Part shown: one piece after another, positions 1 to 5,543 of the stretch
How the letters are laid out: each line of letters starts with the position of its first letter
How positions within the stretch are numbered: position 1 is the stretch's first letter
From: CAZXFH01 sp964640055
GTDB lineage: Bacteria > Fidelibacterota > UBA2242 > JAFGTP01
NCBI GenBank assembly: GCA_964640055.1
Contig: CAZXFH010000088.1
Location: 1-7,883 of the forward strand
DNA length: 7,883 bases
Reading direction: 5' to 3'
Notes under the pieces: model-generated
What the model was told of the DNA's origin: nothing
The model's input: only the letters and a program-made list of their open reading frames with translations
Database searches by the model: none
Translations under genes and position numbers: made by a program

Positions 1-34
1 ACCGATTATTCGCAATACTTATTTATAGTTATTT

Positions 35-2590
35 ATGCACTGTTACTTATTATTCGCTGACCTACGGGCCGATGTCAGGCATGACCAAATGCAGGCCTTT
101 GGATACCAATATCTATCACCGCTGCCCAATAGCGGGCATGTGTCCTGCAAGTCGAAAATTATCCTGCGATTTAGCGCTAGATCACCGTATGATATACTTA
201 ATTTACAGGAGTTTATAGTAGTTAAGGCCTCTGATAAGGCCGAATATAAGGGCACGACCCAAATTGCTACAGATCAAAAAACAGTGATATTTTCACCGGA
301 TGAGTCTTTTAATGCTGGGGAGATAATTACAGTCAAATTAAAACCGTTGCTTACGAATAATAATTTAAAAAGGCCAATTTATACGTATCGGTTTAGAGTT
401 TCTGAGGCAGAGTTTGAGGAACCGTTCATTTTCCCAGATGAAAAGAGGCCGGCGTCAGCCCAATTGCAGAAAAGTACTTCTTTCAAAATATCCGGCAAGG
501 CACGTATTTTGTCGAATGGGGTTTCGGTGCCGGCAAATTTTCCGGAAATTGATGTTTCGCTGAATAATAATCCTGATGATGGCTTGATTTTTATTAATTA
601 CCGGCGTTATCCCCGTTACCAGCTGATTCTGGAAAATTCTGGTGAACCGGTTTGGTATTGGCGGGTACCGGATGACCGGCGAGACTTCAAGGCGCAGTCA
701 AACGGCCAGCTCTCCATGATGATTCGCGATGGTTATGGTGGCGGTGGAAACGGCTATATTGTTTTGGATGAACATTATGACTATGTCAAGACCATCCGGG
801 CCACCAACGGGTATTATACCGATGAACATGAATTACTGATGCTACCAGACAGTGGCTATTTCATCATTGGTCGGCGCGAAGAAATTGTGGATATGTCGGC
901 CTATGGCAAACCCGCCAATGCCACGGTCAGAGAAACCTGTATTCAGGAGTACACCAAAAATGATGAGCTCATTTTTCAATGGGCAGCCTGGAATCATTTC
1001 GATCCGGCCGACCTGGATTATGAGGTAAACGGCAATGATTATTATATTCGCTTTCCTCATATGAATGCGATTTTCATAGATGAGGATGGCCACATTTTAT
1101 TGTCCAGCCGGCACCTGAGTGAAGTAACCAAGATTCATCGCCATACCGGAGAGATTATTTGGCGCTTATCCGGCCCGAAAAATCAGTTCACGTTTATCAA
1201 TGATGATCTGAACGGCTTTCGCAATCAGCATGCTATCCGGGCAGTCGGCAATAATCACTACACGGTTTTTGATAACGGTAATTCTCATGATCCACCACTG
1301 TCTCGAGCCGTGGAATATGAAATTGATACCAACGATAGTACAGCCACGTTGATATGGGAATTTCGCAATGATCACCCCCAATATTACTCCTATTATATGG
1401 GCAATGCCCAGCGCCTGCCCAACGGCAACACCCTGATCAACTGGGCTATCGGTGAATTACCGAAATTGAGTGAGATTACGCCGGAAGGCGAAAAAGCCTA
1501 TGAGATGACCTTTGCCGATGGTACCCATGTTTATCGGACTTTTAAAATGGATTGGCAAGGTATGCGAAAAACTCCTTATCTGATTGTCGAGCCCCATGCC
1601 ACCCAAGTTGATCTCATATTTAATAAATTCGGCGATCCAGAGGTTGATTACTATAATATTTATGGTGGTAAGACGGCTCATCCGGAAACAGTGCTCGATA
1701 CCGCACAGGTAACCTTAAAAGCGTTCACAGAGCTGGAAAGCGGCCGCTATTACTTCCGGGTTACGGCTGTGAATCACAATGGAGAAGAGAGCGGTTTTTC
1801 CAATGAAGAAACGGTTAATGTGAACCTGATTGAACCCGGTACTAACATGGTTCGCAACGGTGATTTTGAGAATGGAGGGGATCATTGGATCTGGGAAGTG
1901 AGCGGAGATGCCCGTGCCAGTTGGGAAATCGTAGATGGTGAAAGCCATATTTCAATTGCGGATGGTAGTAATGATTATTTCGATGTACAATTAAGACAAA
2001 ACGGAATTCCATTAAGCCAGGGGCGAAGTTATAGGCTCGAATTTGATGCCCGGGCAGCTAATGACAGAGTGGCGGAAATAAAAGTTACCCAGGATAGTGC
2101 CCCCTGGATTAATTACAGTAAAATCGGATACACGGTTTTAACAACCCGAACAAAGTATTATGAATACCAATTTACCATGGAAGCTGCCACTGATATGAAT
2201 GCCCGGGTAGTGGTCAATTGCGGGGGTAATAACAGCGATGTCTATATTGATAATATTGTGGTGCGTGAGGTGATGCAAGATGTCATTGACGACGACCATA
2301 ATAGGATAGAATCTTTTGAACTTTTAGGTAATTATCCCAATCCCTTTAACGCCCATACAACCATAATTTATCAGGTGATTAACAAAGGTCATGTGATTCT
2401 GAATGTTTATGATCTAACTGGCAAACAAGTTGCCAATTTGGTTGATAAAATCCAGGCGCGGGGCCAATGGTCAATTAACTTTAATGCTGAGAATTTGAGC
2501 AATGGCATTTATTTTTATACCCTGGAAGTCAGTCCGCTGGCTAGTTCCCATCAATTTAAACAGGTCAGAAAAATGATATTATGTAAATAA
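35..2590 (+). CDS. Surface-targeted arylsulfotransferase-family protein (paralogue A) with CBM4/9-like and type IX sorting domains
   Basis: ASST enzymes move a sulfuryl group from one phenolic ester to another phenol without PAPS, outside the cytoplasm; that role is inferred here from family membership. Counting from the ATG at 35, domains are: Ig-like (about 24-120), ASST propeller (170-506), fibronectin III-like (513-600), CBM4/9-like jelly roll opening with N-G-D-F-E (603-746) and C-terminal sorting domain with N-Y-P-N-P-F-N at 766-772. Expected active-site residues are visible: H265 in D-E-H-E, H342 in P-H-M-N, R359 in S-S-R-H and H399 in N-Q-H, followed by F-D-N-G at 412-415. The protein ends in basic K-Q-V-R-K-M-I-L-C-K, usual for sorting domains. 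The start is uncertain: the ATG has no Shine-Dalgarno and the N-terminus is a poor signal peptide, while another frame upstream reads a hydrophobic stretch. The 5' end may be frameshifted or lie outside the window. The natural substrate cannot be told. Confidence 0.9.
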   Translation: MHCYLLFADLRADVRHDQMQAFGYQYLSPLPNSGHVSCKSKIILRFSARSPYDILNLQEFIVVKASDKAEYKGTTQIATDQKTVIFSPDESFNAGEIITVKLKPLLTNNNLKRPIYTYRFRVSEAEFEEPFIFPDEKRPASAQLQKSTSFKISGKARILSNGVSVPANFPEIDVSLNNNPDDGLIFINYRRYPRYQLILENSGEPVWYWRVPDDRRDFKAQSNGQLSMMIRDGYGGGGNGYIVLDEHYDYVKTIRATNGYYTDEHELLMLPDSGYFIIGRREEIVDMSAYGKPANATVRETCIQEYTKNDELIFQWAAWNHFDPADLDYEVNGNDYYIRFPHMNAIFIDEDGHILLSSRHLSEVTKIHRHTGEIIWRLSGPKNQFTFINDDLNGFRNQHAIRAVGNNHYTVFDNGNSHDPPLSRAVEYEIDTNDSTATLIWEFRNDHPQYYSYYMGNAQRLPNGNTLINWAIGELPKLSEITPEGEKAYEMTFADGTHVYRTFKMDWQGMRKTPYLIVEPHATQVDLIFNKFGDPEVDYYNIYGGKTAHPETVLDTAQVTLKAFTELESGRYYFRVTAVNHNGEESGFSNEETVNVNLIEPGTNMVRNGDFENGGDHWIWEVSGDARASWEIVDGESHISIADGSNDYFDVQLRQNGIPLSQGRSYRLEFDARAANDRVAEIKVTQDSAPWINYSKIGYTVLTTRTKYYEYQFTMEAATDMNARVVVNCGGNNSDVYIDNIVVREVMQDVIDDDHNRIESFELLGNYPNPFNAHTTIIYQVINKGHVILNVYDLTGKQVANLVDKIQARGQWSINFNAENLSNGIYFYTLEVSPLASSHQFKQVRKMILCK

Positions 2591-2600
2591 TAATCGCTTT

Positions 2601-2605
2601 GGAGG
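2601..2605 (+). promoter_or_regulatory. Shine-Dalgarno site of ASST paralogue B
   Basis: GGAGG lies five bases before the ATG at 2611. It fixes the start there rather than at the in-frame TTG at 2599, which overlaps this site and would add four residues before the signal peptide. It sits in the 20-base gap after the stop codon of the first gene, consistent with translation from one shared transcript. Confidence 0.85.
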
Positions 2606-2610
2606 TCTTT

Positions 2611-5457
2611 ATGAAGAGGTTAATTTTTTTGATTGTTTTTATAATTACATGTTCAATTGCCGGGAATGAATATCAATATATTTCACCCCTTCCGGGTTCA
2701 GATTATAATACCCGGGAATCAACGATTGTTATTCGCAACGGAGCAGATATAAATAGATCAAGCTTAAATAAAGATAAACTAGTGATTACAGGAAGTAAAA
2801 GCGGTCCAGTTGAGGGGCGTTTGATCTTGTCTTCAGATAAAAAAACAATTATTTTTAAACCTTTTGAAAAGTTCCAACCCGGGGAAACCATCCAGGTGCA
2901 GATCTATCCTGGTATTCAAACTGTCGCTGGACAAGTCTTGGCGGAGAAAGTGTTTTCTTTTAGTGTTATGCCCTTAGCTAAACAGCCTGATCCCTTTCAA
3001 TACCTGCCCGAGCTAAAATCTTTCTACAGGAAAAAAAAGCCGCTTCAAAAGACATTAACCGACACGATTCCATCTAATTTCCCGCCCATGGAAGTAACGA
3101 TTTACGATACCAATGCGATTGGTGAAGGTTATATTTACCTGGCGGTAGCCAGTGAAGTGGAAGGCATCGGCTATTATCTGATGATTCTGAATAATGATGG
3201 TACCCCTTTGTTTGCACAGGAGTTAGCAGGTGACTATGCTTATGATTTTAAGGTGCAACCCAATGGATTAATGACTTATGCCCATTTTTTCGAACACCAT
3301 TCGTATACGGGAGGAGGCAATGTGGTGCATAAGATCATGGATAATAGTTTTACTGTTATTGATAGTGTACAAATGGGCAATGGCTATGTAGCCGAAGCCC
3401 ATGATTTTCAGATATTATCCAACGGACATTATTTGTTATTCGGATATTATCTTACCCCGGTTGATATGAGTGAAATTGTGGAAGGCGGATACCCCAACGC
3501 TTTGGTTTCCGGTGGGGTCGTACAGGAGCTGGATCAGGATAAAAATGTGGTTTTTCAATGGCGCTCCTGGGATTACTATGATTTTGAATCCTATCCCTTT
3601 AACAGCAGACGGGCGAAACGTCCGATTGTGAGTGCTTTTCATCTGAATACGATCAATCTGGATTGGGACAACAATATTTTCTTGGGCACACCGGTGTGGA
3701 CCAAAAAAATCAATCGGCAAACCGGTGAGATCATGTGGCATTTGGGAGACTATGAAAATGAGTTTTCTTTTGTGGGGATAGACAGTGTTGAGGGTACCAG
3801 TTATGTGGCCGGACACATGTTTCATCGCATTCCCAATGGTAATGTATTGGTTTATGATAATGCCAGTCGCAGAGATCATTCCAGTACTTCCCAGATGCAT
3901 GAATTTAGCTTGGATGAAGAAGCTAAAGTGGCCACTCTGGTGTGGAGTTATGCACCCGATTCTGCTGTTTGGGGCTGGCACCGGGGGAGCGCGCAACGGC
4001 TTGCAAATGGAAATACCGTTATTGGTTGGGGTGGCAGTAGTGGCCGGCCCAGTCCGGCCTTTACCGAAGTGAATGCCAGTGGTGAAAAGGTGTATGAACT
4101 CTCCTTTATTCCGCCGGATATCGAGAGCTATCGCGCTTTTCGATTTCCCTTTCCCGATGGGAAACCGGCTGATTCAGTATTTGTGACCGAAGTGGGACAG
4201 GGTCAGACCGTTGAATTTGCTGATGGTGAAGAAGACACCGGAATTGAGATCGAAATTAATTCCATGGATCCGGTGGGAGGCTATAATGATATGACCGTCA
4301 AAAAATATGACTATGCCCCACTGAATCCTGAATTTTTTGGCAAGTCGCCCATGGTGGTACCTGCCAGAATGGTTTGGGAAGGGTCGCAAATCAATACCAT
4401 TCAGTCCGAAATCAGATTTGACATCAATCACTGGAATATAAAAGATCCGGAAAATATAATTGTTTATCATCGTGAATTTGAAGGTAATGGTTTGTTCCTG
4501 GCGTTGGAAACCAGCTACAATCCGGCTACCCAGCAGGTTCGGGGCCAGACAACTAAATTTGGAGAGTTCATTTTAACTTATCCTGACCTGGCGTCCATGA
4601 TTTTTCAGCCATTTCCCTTTGCACCCCAGGATTCCGCTTGGGTTAACCAGGAATTGGAGACCACCCTACGCTGGACACCGCAAGGGTATGTGAATACCTA
4701 TAGTCTGCAGGTGGCCACTGATGATAGTTTTACCCATAAAATTGTTGATCAGGAATTTTTAACTGAAGCGCTATATTCGCTTGATGTATCTGATTCGACG
4801 ACCTACTACTGGCGGGTTAAATCTCACAATGATGTGGGAACCAGTGAATGGAGTGAAGTGTTTACTTTTACCACAACAGCCTCTTTTATCAATCTGACAA
4901 CCCCGAACGGTGGTGAACAATGGCGACGGGGAATAGAATATTTTATATCCTGGGAAGATATTATTGAAGATAGCATTGCCATCCATCTGACCGGTGACCT
5001 ATTGCCCGTTACTTATGAAATTGATACTGTTGCCAGCAATGGAGGCTATCAATGGGAAGTTCCGCTTAACCTTTCCTTGGGCGCCTATAAAATAAGATTA
5101 ATTAGTGGGGCTGATCCGCAGGTTTATACCGAAAGTGATAGTGTATTTGAGATTATCGCTGCCAGTTCAATGAGTGACAAATTCCGGAAAGCAGAAGAAT
5201 ATTACCTTTACCAGAATTACCCTAATCCCTTTAATCCCACAACAGTCATTCCTTACTTTTTACCTAAACCAGTTTATGTGGAGCTCACTATTTATGACGT
5301 GACCGGAAAAAAGATTAAAACATTGATTGCCAATAACCAGAATGCCGGTCAGCATCAATTCAACCTCAAAGCGACTAATTTGTCTTCAGGAATATATTTT
5401 TATTGTCTGAAAGCCGGTGGTTTTCGGCAAACAAAGCAGATGTTGTTACTCAAATAA
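2611..5457 (+). CDS. Surface-targeted arylsulfotransferase-like protein (paralogue B) lacking the expected active-site arginine
   Basis: This 948-residue protein is a paralogue of the preceding one. It opens with a good signal peptide (M-K-R, hydrophobic core, A-G near 17-18). Domains: Ig-like (about 21-122, starting Y-Q-Y-I-S-P-L-P, almost as in paralogue A), ASST propeller (159-515), an unassigned beta domain (about 530-665), fibronectin III-like (671-755), a Kre9/KNH-like domain beginning T-T-P-N-G-G-E-Q-W (762-849) and a sorting domain with N-Y-P-N-P-F-N at 869-875. H264, H344 (in H-L-N) and H402 (in G-H) match the three ASST histidines. The S-S-R-H arginine is absent: the equivalent strand reads L-G-T-P-V-W (358-363) and is two residues shorter. 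F-D-N-G has become Y-D-N-A. There are only two cysteines, one in the signal peptide. It may have altered chemistry or serve as a binding propeller. Export across the outer membrane by type IX secretion is inferred from the tail. The first gene ends 20 bases upstream, so the two are probably co-transcribed. Confidence 0.92.
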   Translation: MKRLIFLIVFIITCSIAGNEYQYISPLPGSDYNTRESTIVIRNGADINRSSLNKDKLVITGSKSGPVEGRLILSSDKKTIIFKPFEKFQPGETIQVQIYPGIQTVAGQVLAEKVFSFSVMPLAKQPDPFQYLPELKSFYRKKKPLQKTLTDTIPSNFPPMEVTIYDTNAIGEGYIYLAVASEVEGIGYYLMILNNDGTPLFAQELAGDYAYDFKVQPNGLMTYAHFFEHHSYTGGGNVVHKIMDNSFTVIDSVQMGNGYVAEAHDFQILSNGHYLLFGYYLTPVDMSEIVEGGYPNALVSGGVVQELDQDKNVVFQWRSWDYYDFESYPFNSRRAKRPIVSAFHLNTINLDWDNNIFLGTPVWTKKINRQTGEIMWHLGDYENEFSFVGIDSVEGTSYVAGHMFHRIPNGNVLVYDNASRRDHSSTSQMHEFSLDEEAKVATLVWSYAPDSAVWGWHRGSAQRLANGNTVIGWGGSSGRPSPAFTEVNASGEKVYELSFIPPDIESYRAFRFPFPDGKPADSVFVTEVGQGQTVEFADGEEDTGIEIEINSMDPVGGYNDMTVKKYDYAPLNPEFFGKSPMVVPARMVWEGSQINTIQSEIRFDINHWNIKDPENIIVYHREFEGNGLFLALETSYNPATQQVRGQTTKFGEFILTYPDLASMIFQPFPFAPQDSAWVNQELETTLRWTPQGYVNTYSLQVATDDSFTHKIVDQEFLTEALYSLDVSDSTTYYWRVKSHNDVGTSEWSEVFTFTTTASFINLTTPNGGEQWRRGIEYFISWEDIIEDSIAIHLTGDLLPVTYEIDTVASNGGYQWEVPLNLSLGAYKIRLISGADPQVYTESDSVFEIIAASSMSDKFRKAEEYYLYQNYPNPFNPTTVIPYFLPKPVYVELTIYDVTGKKIKTLIANNQNAGQHQFNLKATNLSSGIYFYCLKAGGFRQTKQMLLLK

Positions 5458-5543
5458 CAGCACCATATACGGGATCACCATTTGAGCGGATATCGAATAT
5501 CAAAAAATGTTACTCCATTTTATAAAATAGAGAGAATACGCCC
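5458..5543 (+). other. Spacer between ASST paralogue B and the third gene
   Basis: This 86-base AT-rich spacer has no gene. It holds a weak inverted repeat (GATAT/ATATC, 5489-5501, three-base loop), too short and AT-rich for a terminator, and a TATAAAAT stretch at 5521-5528 with no -35 match at normal spacing. With no terminator visible, read-through into the third gene is plausible, but an independent promoter is not excluded. Confidence 0.5.
5529..5534 (+). promoter_or_regulatory. Probable ribosome binding site of the third gene
   Basis: AGAGAG ends nine bases before the ATG at 5544. It is weaker than the GGAGG of the preceding gene. The start is supported mainly by the signal peptide that follows directly; no better in-frame start was seen between the upstream stop and this ATG. 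Confidence 0.5.

Noticed and set aside
2599..2610. In-frame TTG start giving four extra residues on ASST paralogue B
   Set aside because: The TTG overlaps the GGAGG ribosome binding site; the ATG at 2611 has ideal spacing and starts a standard signal peptide.
3436..3996. 186-codon open frame on the minus strand
   Set aside because: It lies wholly antisense to the ASST propeller of paralogue B and shows no recognisable domain; the sense frame has clear family motifs.
3785..4072. 95-codon + strand frame inside paralogue B
   Set aside because: It is out of frame with conserved ASST strands and has a low-complexity, shadow-like composition.
5489..5501. Inverted repeat GATAT-CGA-ATATC after paralogue B
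   Set aside because: A five-pair AT-rich stem with no T-tract after it is too weak to call a terminator or a specific operator.
5521..5528. TATAAAAT as a -10 element for the third gene
   Set aside because: No -35-like hexamer lies 16-18 bases upstream, and the transcript would start at or after the ribosome binding site; AT-rich spacers give such matches by chance.
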